Below, piece after piece: positions 1 to 9,064 of a DNA stretch of 64,000 nt. The translations under genes were made by a program, and so were the position numbers. Position 1 is the first letter of the stretch. Each line of letters starts with the position of its first letter. The notes under the pieces are model-generated. The model was not told where the DNA came from. It saw only the letters and a list, made by a program, of their open reading frames with translations, and did no database searches. This DNA is from Polynucleobacter duraquae. GTDB taxonomy: Bacteria; Pseudomonadota; Gammaproteobacteria; Burkholderiales; Burkholderiaceae. Location of the stretch: positions 558,001 through 622,000 of the forward strand of contig NZ_CP007501.1 in NCBI RefSeq assembly GCF_000973625.1. Direction: 5' to 3'.

Positions 1-1966
1 CGCGTGATCCTTTGGAGCAGACGATAAAGGCCCCATCAAAGTAAATCACTTTTTTGTTTTTAGCTCGATGTGCCGCAATCACGGGGTGATGTTGATTTTG
101 CGCAAAGAAAATCACTCGACCAGTGCAAACATCCCCCATCTTCACTACTATAGGATCCGTAGCATTGAGAACTGCGGCGCCAGACGGCGCCACATTTTGA
201 ACAACTACCCGTTTCAGAATCGCTAAGTCTTCAACACTGGTGATGTAGTTAAGACCGAGATGATCTCCTTCGCCAATATTGGTAACAACAGCAACTTCAC
301 AGCGGTCAAAACCCAAGCCTTCACGCAGCATTCCGCCGCGAGCTGTTTCTAAAACAGCGGCATCTACGTCGGGATGCATGAGGACGTTACGAGCACTCTT
401 GGGCCCACTGCAGTCTCCAGAATCAATCAGTCGATGGTTGATATACACGCCATCAGTGGTTGTCATGCCAACACGTAGGCCAGTCTCATTAAGTAGATGA
501 GAAATCAGGCGTACGGTAGTTGTTTTACCGTTGGTTCCAGTCACTGCAACAACTGGAATTCTGCCATCCTCGCCAAGAGGGTACATCGTATTAATGATGT
601 CTTCGCCTACAGGACGGCTCTTGCCATAGGAAGGCTTGAGATGCATACGTAGGCCTGGTGCGGCATTGACCTCAACAATTCCACCGCCTTGAGCTTCTAA
701 AGGCTTGTAAATTGCTTCGCACAAAATATCAACACCTGCGATGTCCAAGCCAATCATTTGCGCAGCAGCGATAGCGCTGGCTGCAACATCAGGATGGACA
801 TCATCTGTAACATCAGTTGCTGTGCCACCAGTACTCAGGTTGGCATTGTTACGCAGCAAAACGCGTTCCCCAGTTTTGGGAATGTATTTGGGGCTCAGAT
901 TATTGCTGGCTAAATGCGCAAGAGCAATATCGTCAAACCGAATCTTTGTTAATGCTGTTGCATGACCGTCACCACGTAATGGATTTTTATTTTCCAGCTC
1001 AACTAGTTCAGCAACGGTATGCTTGTCATCGCCAATCACTTGAGCGGGTTCGCGACGTGCCGCAGCAGATAGGCGATTGCCGACTACTAATAAACGGTAG
1101 TCTGCGCCGGGTAAATAGCGCTCCACAATAGTTTCTCGACCAAAGGCTTGCGTCACAACAAAGCCAGCACGTATCTCTTCCTCTGTTTGAATGTTCGCAA
1201 CAACACCTTTACCTTGATTACCATCTTTAGGTTTAAGCACTATGGGGCCGCCAATTTTCTGTGCCGCGCGCCATGCATCATCAGCAGTGGTGACTACCTC
1301 GCCAATTGGAACTGATACGCCAGCGGCTGCTAAGAGATTTTTAGTGAGCTCTTTGTCTTGTGCAATGGCTTCTGCAATTGCGCTTGTATCGCTGGTCTCG
1401 GCGGCTTGAATACGTTTTTGTTTGCTACCCCAACCAAACTGCACCATGCTGCCCTCAGTCATACGGCGATAAGGGATATTTCTTTGTACTGCAGCGTCAA
1501 CAATGGATCCAGTGCTCGGGCCTAGGCGTACATCCTCATACAAAGCCTCTAATTCTGAGAGGGCAGCTGCTAAATCAAACGGTACATCATTAAGAGTTGC
1601 CTGGATTAGTCCAAATGCAAAGTCAAAAGCCATGCGACCAACGACTTCTTCTGTGTATTCCACTACGACTTGATAGACGCCCGCATCAACAGTTTGTACT
1701 GTGCGGCTAAAGGTGACTGGACAGCCAGCCTGAGACTGAAGGCCTAATGCAGCATGCTCCAAGGCATGGGCTAGGGAGAGAGCTTCATTGTGTCCACCTC
1801 GGCGCATACTACCTAACTGGGGAAAGCGTTCGCGAATCTTGATTTCAAATTGGGGAATTAAGTCGATTGAGCGCTCTGATTCGTCACAAGAAACAATTGC
1901 TTCTAAAGAAGTATGGCGGCTCCATAAATTCGGGCCACGCAATATGCGAATACGGGTGATTTCCAA
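1..1966 (-). CDS. cphA: Cyanophycin synthetase CphA (3' part beyond window edge)
   Basis: Cytoplasmic enzyme that polymerises aspartate and arginine into the storage polymer cyanophycin. About 655 codons are visible and the C-terminus lies outside the window. The N-terminal domain is followed by an ATP-grasp domain (KPKDGNQGKGV) and a Mur-ligase-like domain with an intact P-loop GTNGKTTT near residue 476 and the downstream ETARGG motif. The proposed start is a TTG at 1966-1964, directly after the TAA of the upstream paralogue (1969-1967). This implies translational coupling; homology starts right there (LEITRIRILRGPN). The pair of paralogues in one operon is typical of betaproteobacterial cyanophycin loci. 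The family assignment is firm; the start codon is inferred. Confidence 0.93.
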   Translation of the reverse strand, partial: MEITRIRILRGPNLWSRHTSLEAIVSCDESERSIDLIPQFEIKIRERFPQLGSMRRGGHNEALSLAHALEHAALGLQSQAGCPVTFSRTVQTVDAGVYQVVVEYTEEVVGRMAFDFAFGLIQATLNDVPFDLAAALSELEALYEDVRLGPSTGSIVDAAVQRNIPYRRMTEGSMVQFGWGSKQKRIQAAETSDTSAIAEAIAQDKELTKNLLAAAGVSVPIGEVVTTADDAWRAAQKIGGPIVLKPKDGNQGKGVVANIQTEEEIRAGFVVTQAFGRETIVERYLPGADYRLLVVGNRLSAAARREPAQVIGDDKHTVAELVELENKNPLRGDGHATALTKIRFDDIALAHLASNNLSPKYIPKTGERVLLRNNANLSTGGTATDVTDDVHPDVAASAIAAAQMIGLDIAGVDILCEAIYKPLEAQGGGIVEVNAAPGLRMHLKPSYGKSRPVGEDIINTMYPLGEDGRIPVVAVTGTNGKTTTVRLISHLLNETGLRVGMTTTDGVYINHRLIDSGDCSGPKSARNVLMHPDVDAAVLETARGGMLREGLGFDRCEVAVVTNIGEGDHLGLNYITSVEDLAILKRVVVQNVAPSGAAVLNATDPIVVKMGDVCTGRVIFFAQNQHHPVIAAHRAKNKKVIYFDGAFIVCSKGSR

Positions 1967-4159
1967 TTAAGCCCCTGCTGGAATATTGGAGCTGGAAACA
2001 AATGTTTCAACACCAGCTTCGATAACGTTGAACGGAATATCTAAAGCCCAAGCAGCTCCAATGGCAGCTGCAAGACTTAAGTTGGAGACCCAATCAAGAG
2101 ATGCATCTCTCACAGTTGGGGGGATGGGGATAACTAATTTATCTAGCTTACCCTGTTTGAGGGTAATGAAAGATAGGCCCACAATGATTGAGCGGCCATC
2201 TTTTTCTTGGTGAGCAGTTATTACAGGGGAGGCTGGGTCTTGAGAGAAGTACATCACTTCACCCTTGCTGAGTTCGGCCATTTTCACAATCATGGAGTCA
2301 TCTGCATTTAACACGCTAGTGCCTGTCGGCAACACGACATCAACCTGAGTTCGAACCACGTTAAATAATTGATCTTCTTCGCTGATGTAGTGTTCTGGAA
2401 AGAGCTTAAGCGGATCAATGTTGAGAACGATGCCAACTTGACATTGGTCGTATGCGAGACCTTCTAGCAAAAGAGAGGCATTGTCATTTTCAATTACAGC
2501 GACTTCGATGGCCCTATTTTGTAGTGTGCGTCGCGCATTGTCCCAATGAGAAGAGGAGGTTTGCTTAATGGTGCGACTACCGAAATACAGGCCATTACTG
2601 GTAGAGAGGCCAACATGCGCGTTAGTCAGTCTAATAAAATGGGCAACCATTTCAGCGACGATGGTTCTTCCAGAATTGCCACTAATGCCAACAATAGGAA
2701 TCCTAAAATCGTAACCTGGCGGGAATAAATGATTTGCAATTTCTTCGCCTACAGGTTGAGGTTTGCCACTGGCAGGTTTTAGGTGCATTAATAAGCCAGG
2801 ACCTGCATTGACCTCGACGATGGCAGCATTCTGTGACTCAAGTGGTTTACTGATATCTTGGGCCACAAGGTCAATACCAGCAATTTCTAATCCTACTACG
2901 CGTGCAGCCAAAGCAACTTGATGAGCTACTTCAGGGTGAACTAGATCAGTTACATCAAATGCTACGTTACCGTTACTTTGAATGAGTACCTTTTGATCAA
3001 CACTGGGAATGCTGTCACCAGTGAGTTTCTGGCGTGCAAGCTCTAACTCAACCGCAGAATCGATACGTACTGGATTGAGGGGGCACTCTTCGGTGGTACC
3101 CCGACGTGGGTCAGAATTAATTTGAATCTGAATGAGTTCAAGAACGGTATGTTTGCCATCCCCCGTAATCCAAACGGTTTCACCTTTGGCGGCTGCAACT
3201 ACTTTATTGCCTACTACCAATAAGCGATGTTCGTCACCAATGATGTGTCGCTCTACTAAAACTTCACTACCTTCGTTAATAGCAACAGCATATGCCGCTT
3301 CAATTTCTTGCTGGGTATAGAGGTTGATAAATACACCACGACCATGATTGCCATCAATTGGCTTTACAACTACTGGCAGGCCAATATCTTGCGCCGCTTC
3401 CCAGGCGTCATCCGGACTAGTAACAGTTCTACCCTCTGGAGTAGGGACGCCAGCACTAGCAAGTAAGCTCTTAGTAAGGTCTTTATCACGCGAGATAGTT
3501 TCTGCGATGGCACTGGTTTGATCAGTTTCTGCTGTCCAAATACGTCTTTGCTTAGAACCGTATCCAAGTTGTACTAAATTACCGCTTGATAGCCTGATGT
3601 AAGGAATTTCTCGTGCGGTTGCAGCGTTGACGATGCAGGCTGTACTGGGACCAAGACAGAGGTCATCACTTAAATCGCGAAGGTCTTCAATAATCTGTTC
3701 TCTTTGCGCAATAGCATCTCCATTATCTTTAATTAAGGTGAGGAGAAGATCGCGTGCAAACTGAAAGGCCTGCAATGTTACGGCCTCTTCAGTAGCGCTC
3801 ACAATGACTTTATATACGCCTCGACGGCCACCGTCCCGAGCTCTGCCAAAGCCACCCGCAATGCCAGCTAAGTTTTGCAGCTCAATGGTGAGGTGTTCTA
3901 GGATATGTCCAGGCCAAGTACCTTCTTCAACGCGCTTTAAAAACCCGCCTGGCTCTCCGTAGCTGCAGCGATGATCATGCAGACTGGGAAGGCACTTACT
4001 AAGGCGATCGTAAAAACCGGGAATGAGGTCAGATGGGTAATCTTCCAAGTCGCCTATATCAATCAATACCTCAAGCGCTGGGTTATAGCTCCACATATTG
4101 GGGCCACGAAGATGTCTATGGCTCAGGATTTCAATGGTTTTATCTAGTAATTGGGGCAT
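1967..4159 (-). CDS. cphA': Cyanophycin synthetase paralogue CphA' with degenerate Mur-ligase half
   Basis: 730-residue paralogue of CphA, first gene of the minus-strand cyanophycin operon. The N-terminal domain and ATP-grasp domain look functional (KPIDGNHGRGV, EVNAGPGLLMHLKP). In the Mur-like half the P-loop has become GNSGRT at about residues 494-499 (GTNGKT in CphA), ETARGG has become ENDNAS, and the central lysine-containing segment is changed. The second, arginine-adding ATP site therefore looks inactive. Such cphA' genes beside cphA are known in betaproteobacteria. It may act as a partial enzyme or as a partner subunit of CphA; which one cannot be told from sequence. ATG start, with about 210 bases to the divergent ABC gene. 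Confidence 0.9.
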   Translation of the reverse strand: MPQLLDKTIEILSHRHLRGPNMWSYNPALEVLIDIGDLEDYPSDLIPGFYDRLSKCLPSLHDHRCSYGEPGGFLKRVEEGTWPGHILEHLTIELQNLAGIAGGFGRARDGGRRGVYKVIVSATEEAVTLQAFQFARDLLLTLIKDNGDAIAQREQIIEDLRDLSDDLCLGPSTACIVNAATAREIPYIRLSSGNLVQLGYGSKQRRIWTAETDQTSAIAETISRDKDLTKSLLASAGVPTPEGRTVTSPDDAWEAAQDIGLPVVVKPIDGNHGRGVFINLYTQQEIEAAYAVAINEGSEVLVERHIIGDEHRLLVVGNKVVAAAKGETVWITGDGKHTVLELIQIQINSDPRRGTTEECPLNPVRIDSAVELELARQKLTGDSIPSVDQKVLIQSNGNVAFDVTDLVHPEVAHQVALAARVVGLEIAGIDLVAQDISKPLESQNAAIVEVNAGPGLLMHLKPASGKPQPVGEEIANHLFPPGYDFRIPIVGISGNSGRTIVAEMVAHFIRLTNAHVGLSTSNGLYFGSRTIKQTSSSHWDNARRTLQNRAIEVAVIENDNASLLLEGLAYDQCQVGIVLNIDPLKLFPEHYISEEDQLFNVVRTQVDVVLPTGTSVLNADDSMIVKMAELSKGEVMYFSQDPASPVITAHQEKDGRSIIVGLSFITLKQGKLDKLVIPIPPTVRDASLDWVSNLSLAAAIGAAWALDIPFNVIEAGVETFVSSSNIPAGA

Positions 4160-4369
4160 ATGTGGAGTGGGGGATCACGGCGCCAACATGGAAAATGAGG
4201 GCGGAGATGTCTCAGACTGTCTCTCTAGTTCTAGTAATTATTCAAAATCCACAAAATTAGCAAAAATGCTTAAAAAAGCCTACTTTGTCAATTTAACGGC
4301 TTTCTACCCACTAAGGTTGACAGTATTACTAAATCTAAAAAACCTAGCTCCACTATACTTTTAGGATTA

Positions 4370-6712
4370 ATGAAGCCTGAAATTTCCCCATCCGCCCACA
4401 CTTTGCCAGGTCATTGGGCTAGTGTTTTAGAAGCTTCTCAATCCCCAGTAAAAGATCTCAACTCCATACTGGCATGGGTTGAGCTTGATCTCGATGGTGA
4501 AATGCGCTTTGAGAGAAGCCTGCTTTGCTTGATTCCTACAGGTCTATTTTGGAGTGACGGTATTCGCTCGGAATTCTGGCCGATTAGCCCTGGAGCCCAT
4601 CTTTTGCATGGCGATTACGCTGGAGTAGGGCATCTCAAGCTGGAGTCTGAGGCTAGCCTGCTGCGGCTTTGGTACTTTACTTTGGCTGTTAATCCCCAAG
4701 TATTGCGCCTGCAGAGCAGTTTTAGGCAGTTAATCCGGGGTGACCAGCTTGGTAACGAGCCCGAGTCTTCTGTATACGATAAGCAGGTTTGTCCGGTGTG
4801 TTTAAGCCCAAAGCCTGCTAACTCAGACGCTTGCCCAACGTGCGATCCAGAGGAGGATGCCCCTCCATCGACTTGGACTTTATTTAAGTTGTGGCGCTTT
4901 GCGCGCCCGTATAAAAAAGAGCTCTTACTGGGTTTTGTTCTGACTTTACTGTCAACCGGTGCCACACTGATTCCGCCTTATTTGACGATGCCCTTGATGG
5001 ACCATGTGTTGATTCCATATGAAAAAGGTAATCCGATTGATTTTGATTTAGCAACTAAATATCTGCTTGCCCTCTTCGCTGCAGCAGTTGTTGCATGGGG
5101 CCTCGGTTGGTGGAAAACCTATTTACTCGCATTGGTGAGTGAGCGCATCGGCGCAGATCTGCGGAACACAACTTTTGAGCATTTGCTCAAATTATCTTTA
5201 GAGTATTTTGGTGGCAAAAGAACTGGCGACTTGATTGCACGTATTGGTGCTGAGACAGATCGTATCTGCGTATTCTTATCTTTATATGCTTTGGATTTTG
5301 CAACCGATGTCATCATGATTACGATGACGGCAGCAATTTTGGTATCAATTGATCCTTTGCTAGCCTTAGTCACTTTGGCGCCATTGCCATTTATCGTATG
5401 GATGATTCATGTGGTGCGCGATAAGCTGCGATTTGGTTTTGAGAAGATTGATCGCGTTTGGTCTGAAGTAACTAATATCTTGGCTGATACGATTCCAGGG
5501 ATCCGGGTAGTCAAAGCGTTTGCTCAAGAAGATCGTGAGCTCAAACGTTTTGTTGATTCCAATAAACACAATTTGCAAATCAATGATCGCGTCAACCGCG
5601 TATGGGGATTGTTTTCCCCAACGGTGACGCTGTTAACAGAAACTGGTCTTTTGGTAGTGTGGGGTTTTGGTATTTGGCAGGTTGCGCATCAAAAGGTCAC
5701 CGTTGGTGTATTGATTGCATTCCTTGCTTACATCGGACGTTTTTACATTCGACTCGATTCAATGAGTCGCATCGTTTCGCATACGCAAAAAGCTGCGGCT
5801 GGAGCTAAGCGTATTTTTGATATCTTGGACCATGTTTCGAGTGTTCCTGAGCCAATTAATCCAGCACCTTTGGGTGCAGTGAAAGGCCATATCTCCTTAC
5901 GAAGTGTGGGTTTCCGCTATGGCAACCGTGCTGTTTCTAAAGGGATTGATCTGGATATTGCCCCTGGAGAAATGATTGGTTTAGTAGGCCATAGTGGCTC
6001 TGGTAAGAGCACTTTGGTGAACTTGATTTGCCGCTTCTATGACGTCAGTGCTGGTTCGATTGCCTTGGACGGGCGTGATATCCGTAGCATCAGGATTGCC
6101 GACTATCGCAAACGTATTGGTTTGGTTTTACAAGAGCCATTTCTATTCTTTGGCACGATTGCAGAAAATATTGCTTACGGAAAACCGGACGCCACTCGTG
6201 AAGAAATTATTGAAGCAGCCCGCGCAGCACATGCGCATGAATTTATTCTGCGCTTACCACTCGGTTATGACTCTTTAGTAGGTGAGCGCGGCCAATCTCT
6301 TTCGGGTGGAGAGCGTCAACGTATTTCCATTGCACGTGCGCTGTTGATTAATCCAAGTATTCTAATTTTGGATGAAGCCACCTCATCTGTGGATACCACC
6401 ACCGAAAAAGAAATTCAGCGCGCTTTAGATAATTTGGTGAAGGGCCGCACTACGATTGCGATTGCCCATCGTCTCTCTACTTTAAGAAAAGCAGATCGCT
6501 TGGTCGTGCTCGATAAAGGTGAGATCGTGGAGATTGGTTCGCATGATGAGTTAATGGATGCGCAGGGTGCTTATTACGCCCTATACCAAGCTCAGTTGCG
6601 TCATGCTGCTGAGTTGGTTGAGGGTGGCGCTATTGGTGAAAGTATTGATGAGAGTGAGCTCAAACAAGAAAGTCTCCAAGTCATTGCTAAAGAAACTGGG
6701 GGTGGGGTATGA
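4370..6712 (+). CDS. Cyanophycin-locus ABC transporter, fused permease-ATPase with zinc-ribbon insert
   Basis: 780-residue ABC half-transporter of the exporter type. An unusual N-terminal domain (residues 1-135) leads into a CxxC...CxxC zinc-ribbon-like element (CPVC and CPTC, about residues 140-156). Then come about six membrane segments (about 180-465) and a nucleotide-binding domain with Walker A GHSGSGKST near 540, the signature LSGGERQ near 643, Walker B ILILDEA and the H-loop AHR. It is divergent from cphA'/cphA and overlaps the next gene by an ATGA, so the two are co-translated. To my knowledge this ABC gene with a DUF1854 partner recurs beside cyanophycin genes; its substrate is not established. 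A TATACT box lies 10 bases before the ATG and AGGA at 4362-4365. Confidence 0.88.
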   Translation: MKPEISPSAHTLPGHWASVLEASQSPVKDLNSILAWVELDLDGEMRFERSLLCLIPTGLFWSDGIRSEFWPISPGAHLLHGDYAGVGHLKLESEASLLRLWYFTLAVNPQVLRLQSSFRQLIRGDQLGNEPESSVYDKQVCPVCLSPKPANSDACPTCDPEEDAPPSTWTLFKLWRFARPYKKELLLGFVLTLLSTGATLIPPYLTMPLMDHVLIPYEKGNPIDFDLATKYLLALFAAAVVAWGLGWWKTYLLALVSERIGADLRNTTFEHLLKLSLEYFGGKRTGDLIARIGAETDRICVFLSLYALDFATDVIMITMTAAILVSIDPLLALVTLAPLPFIVWMIHVVRDKLRFGFEKIDRVWSEVTNILADTIPGIRVVKAFAQEDRELKRFVDSNKHNLQINDRVNRVWGLFSPTVTLLTETGLLVVWGFGIWQVAHQKVTVGVLIAFLAYIGRFYIRLDSMSRIVSHTQKAAAGAKRIFDILDHVSSVPEPINPAPLGAVKGHISLRSVGFRYGNRAVSKGIDLDIAPGEMIGLVGHSGSGKSTLVNLICRFYDVSAGSIALDGRDIRSIRIADYRKRIGLVLQEPFLFFGTIAENIAYGKPDATREEIIEAARAAHAHEFILRLPLGYDSLVGERGQSLSGGERQRISIARALLINPSILILDEATSSVDTTTEKEIQRALDNLVKGRTTIAIAHRLSTLRKADRLVVLDKGEIVEIGSHDELMDAQGAYYALYQAQLRHAAELVEGGAIGESIDESELKQESLQVIAKETGGGV

Positions 6713-7185
6713 GTCAGTATCCAAAGCCACATCAGCTTGAGCGTGATGCCCTTGGTCGACTAGTGCTGATTGATGCAGTCGGTACTCGTCATGTTGGTGT
6801 CTATCCGGTAAGAGCATTCCCGATTACCGCACCAGGCGCTGGCATCTCAATCATGGATCAGTCGGGCAAAGAGTTATGTTGGTTTGATGGCATCACTACC
6901 ATTCCTGAAGGCGAGTTAGCCCTCCTTGAGGAAGGGTTAGCTGCCCGCGAGTTCATGCCGGTGATTGAAAAAATCACCGAGGTATCCACTTTTGCCACCC
7001 CGAGCATTTGGGATATCGAAACCGATCGCGGCCCCACCAGAATTCGCCTCAAGGGTGAGGAAGATATTCGTCGCATTGCAGGTAATACGCTTCTGATTGC
7101 AGATTCCAATGGCCTGCAATTTTTGATTAAAGATTCCACTCAACTGGATAAAGTCAGCAAGAAGCTTTTGGATCGATTCCGCTAA
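6709..7185 (+). CDS. DUF1854 family protein associated with cyanophycin locus
   Basis: 158-residue soluble protein with no signal peptide or membrane segment. The sequence (N-terminal ERDALGRLVLIDAVGTRHVGVYPVRAFP; central ETDRGPTRIRLKGEEDIRR) matches my knowledge of DUF1854, a family found next to cyanophycin synthetases and the zinc-ribbon ABC exporter. The start overlaps the ABC gene stop by four bases (ATGA), suggesting a fixed stoichiometry or direct contact with the transporter. The biochemical role is unknown. No clear terminator follows before the next operon's leader. Confidence 0.85.
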   Translation: MSQYPKPHQLERDALGRLVLIDAVGTRHVGVYPVRAFPITAPGAGISIMDQSGKELCWFDGITTIPEGELALLEEGLAAREFMPVIEKITEVSTFATPSIWDIETDRGPTRIRLKGEEDIRRIAGNTLLIADSNGLQFLIKDSTQLDKVSKKLLDRFR

Positions 7186-7252
7186 GCAAATATCCTGCAA
7201 AGGTCTTGCTAGGGTTTTTACTTAGGAGTTAGTGTTTGCCCTAACTACCCAT

Positions 7253-7276
7253 TTGATAATTGTTGACTTTTATCAA
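7253..7276. promoter_or_regulatory. Inverted repeat upstream of the TctC-type receptor gene
   Basis: TTGATAA (7253-7259) and TTATCAA (7270-7276) form a perfect 7-bp inverted repeat with a 10-base spacer. The spacer contains TTGACT, a -35-like hexamer. It lies about 90 bases before the receptor gene start and could be an operator for a regulator of substrate uptake. No matching -10 box at normal spacing was found, so this is tentative. Confidence 0.3.
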
Positions 7277-7366
7277 GTGTTCACGCCTCAGCTTGGATAA
7301 AAATCCTCACATAACAAATAAAAGCCAAAGTAATATTGGTATTCAAATTTTTTTGGAGGAGCGTTC

Positions 7367-8371
7367 ATGAAGATGAAGTTAAAAGGGGCATTGATTTCTA
7401 CCGCATTAGCCCTCGGTGCTGCTGCTGTTTCACCTGCTTTCGCTGCTTGGGAACCTACTAAGCCAGTTGAGTTCATCATTCCTGCCGGTCCTGGCGGTGG
7501 TGCTGACCAAATGGCTCGTATGATCCAAGGAATCATCACAAAGAATAATCTGATGAAGCAGGCTGTTATTCCAGTAAATAAATCTGCTGGTGCTGGTGCT
7601 GAAGGTTTCCTGGCAATGAAAGAAGCTAAGGGCGATCCAAACAAGATTGTGATTACTCTCTCAAATTTGTTCACAACTCCATTGGCAACTGGCGTCCCAT
7701 TTAACTGGAAAGACATCACTCCAGTAGCCATGTTGGCATTAGATCAGTTTGTGCTGTGGAACAACGTAGACAAGCCATACAAAACAGCCAAAGAATATAT
7801 CGACGCCGCTAAAGCAGCTGGCCCAGGTAAATTCAAAATGGGTGGTACTGGCTCTAAGCAGGAAGATCAAATCATTACTGTTGCCCTTGAGAAAGCTACT
7901 GGTGCTAAGTTCACTTACATCCCATTTAAAGGGGGTGGCGACGTTGCTGTGCAGCTCGTAGGTAATCACGTTGACTCTACTGTGAATAACCCAATCGAAG
8001 CAGTCGCTCAATGGCGTGCTAACAAATTACGTGCCTTGTGCGTATTTGATGACACTCGTATGCCTTACAAAGAGAAGATTACTGCTACGCAATCATGGTA
8101 TGACGTTCCAACCTGTAAAGAGGCTGGCGTTACTACTGACTACGTGATGTTGCGCGGTATTTTCATGGCTCCAGGCGTTACTCAAGAGCAGATTGACTAC
8201 TACATCAATGTGTTCAAGAAAGTACTACAGACACCTGAGTGGAAGAAGTTCATGGCTGATGGCGCATTTAACCAAACATTCATGACCGGTAAAGAATTTA
8301 CTAACTGGTTGACATTGAATGAAGTGCTCCATAAGCAGTTAATGACTGAAGCAGGTTTCTTAGCTAAGTAA
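7367..8371 (+). CDS. Tripartite tricarboxylate transporter substrate-binding protein (Bug/TctC family)
   Basis: 334-residue periplasmic receptor. A signal peptide (residues 1-26, ending SPAFAA) precedes a mature protein of the Bug fold: the early strand WEPTKPVEFIIPAGPGGGADQMAR is typical, as is the region around FKGGGDVAVQLVGNHVDSTVNNP. A strong Shine-Dalgarno GGAGG lies 8 to 12 bases before the ATG. It is followed by a hairpin and then tctB and tctA, giving a complete three-component transporter for a carboxylate. The exact ligand cannot be read from sequence. Confidence 0.93.
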   Translation: MKMKLKGALISTALALGAAAVSPAFAAWEPTKPVEFIIPAGPGGGADQMARMIQGIITKNNLMKQAVIPVNKSAGAGAEGFLAMKEAKGDPNKIVITLSNLFTTPLATGVPFNWKDITPVAMLALDQFVLWNNVDKPYKTAKEYIDAAKAAGPGKFKMGGTGSKQEDQIITVALEKATGAKFTYIPFKGGGDVAVQLVGNHVDSTVNNPIEAVAQWRANKLRALCVFDDTRMPYKEKITATQSWYDVPTCKEAGVTTDYVMLRGIFMAPGVTQEQIDYYINVFKKVLQTPEWKKFMADGAFNQTFMTGKEFTNWLTLNEVLHKQLMTEAGFLAK

Positions 8372-8389
8372 TTTTTTAGATATGAGATG

Positions 8390-8417
8390 GGGCCTCTGCG
8401 AGGAGGCCCTATTTTTT
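8390..8417 (+). terminator. Intrinsic terminator/attenuator between receptor and TctB genes
   Basis: GGGCCTC (8390-8396) pairs with GAGGCCC (8403-8409), followed by a T-rich tract. It lies inside the transporter operon and probably lowers transcription of tctB/tctA relative to the binding protein, which is needed in excess. Confidence 0.8.
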
Positions 8418-8492
8418 AAATGTAAAACGTAGTAGCACTGAGTATTAAACGCAAAGCAGTATTAATTAACCATTTATTAGCGAACGAAGCAC

Positions 8493-9020
8493 ATGTCTGA
8501 ACATACAAATAATACAAATCAAGAATCCATGATCAGTGTCAGGATGATGGATATCTTCACTGCGCTCTTATTCATTGCCGTAGGTCTAGTGGTCATGATA
8601 GGAAGCATTAAGTTAGGCGCCAGTTGGGGTAGCGACGGTCCTGAGGCAGGCTATTTCCCTTTCTACATTAGCTTAATTATTCTGCTCTCTAGCTCAGTGA
8701 CGCTCTATCAAGCCGTAGTGGTTGATAAGAAAAAAGAGACAGAAACATTTGTTGATAAAGAATCGTTCAAGCAGGTGATGGCCGTGATGTTGCCGGCTAT
8801 TGTCTTTGTGCTCGGTGTTCAGCTGATCGGTATTTATGTTTCTTCTGTAATTTACATTGCCGTATTCATGGTCTGGCTTGGTAAATACCCACTATGGAAA
8901 GCAGCAGCAGTTTCTGTAGGTGTGAGTGTGGCCTTGTACCTCATGTTTGAGTACTGGTTCCAAGTTCCATTGCCACACGGCTCCTGGATTAATCCGCTTG
9001 AGTTCATTGGCGTGCAGTAA
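8493..9020 (+). CDS. tctB: Tripartite tricarboxylate transporter small membrane subunit TctB
   Basis: 175-residue inner-membrane protein with four predicted hydrophobic segments (about residues 20-40, 60-80, 105-125, 130-165) and the TctB-type features near the first helix (KLGASWGSDGPEAGYFPFYI). It lies between the receptor and tctA genes and is the small membrane partner of the secondary transporter. The spacing of 44 bases to tctA indicates one operon. Confidence 0.9.
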   Translation: MSEHTNNTNQESMISVRMMDIFTALLFIAVGLVVMIGSIKLGASWGSDGPEAGYFPFYISLIILLSSSVTLYQAVVVDKKKETETFVDKESFKQVMAVMLPAIVFVLGVQLIGIYVSSVIYIAVFMVWLGKYPLWKAAAVSVGVSVALYLMFEYWFQVPLPHGSWINPLEFIGVQ

Positions 9021-9064
9021 AAAAGAATAACTATTAAAAAAGATTAGAAAAGAAGGAGTTCAAG

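Noticed and set aside
4317..4359. TTGACA (4317) with TATACT (4354) as one promoter of the ABC gene
   Set aside because: Spacer is 31 bases, far from 17. The TATACT may be used with another -35, but the pair is not a promoter.
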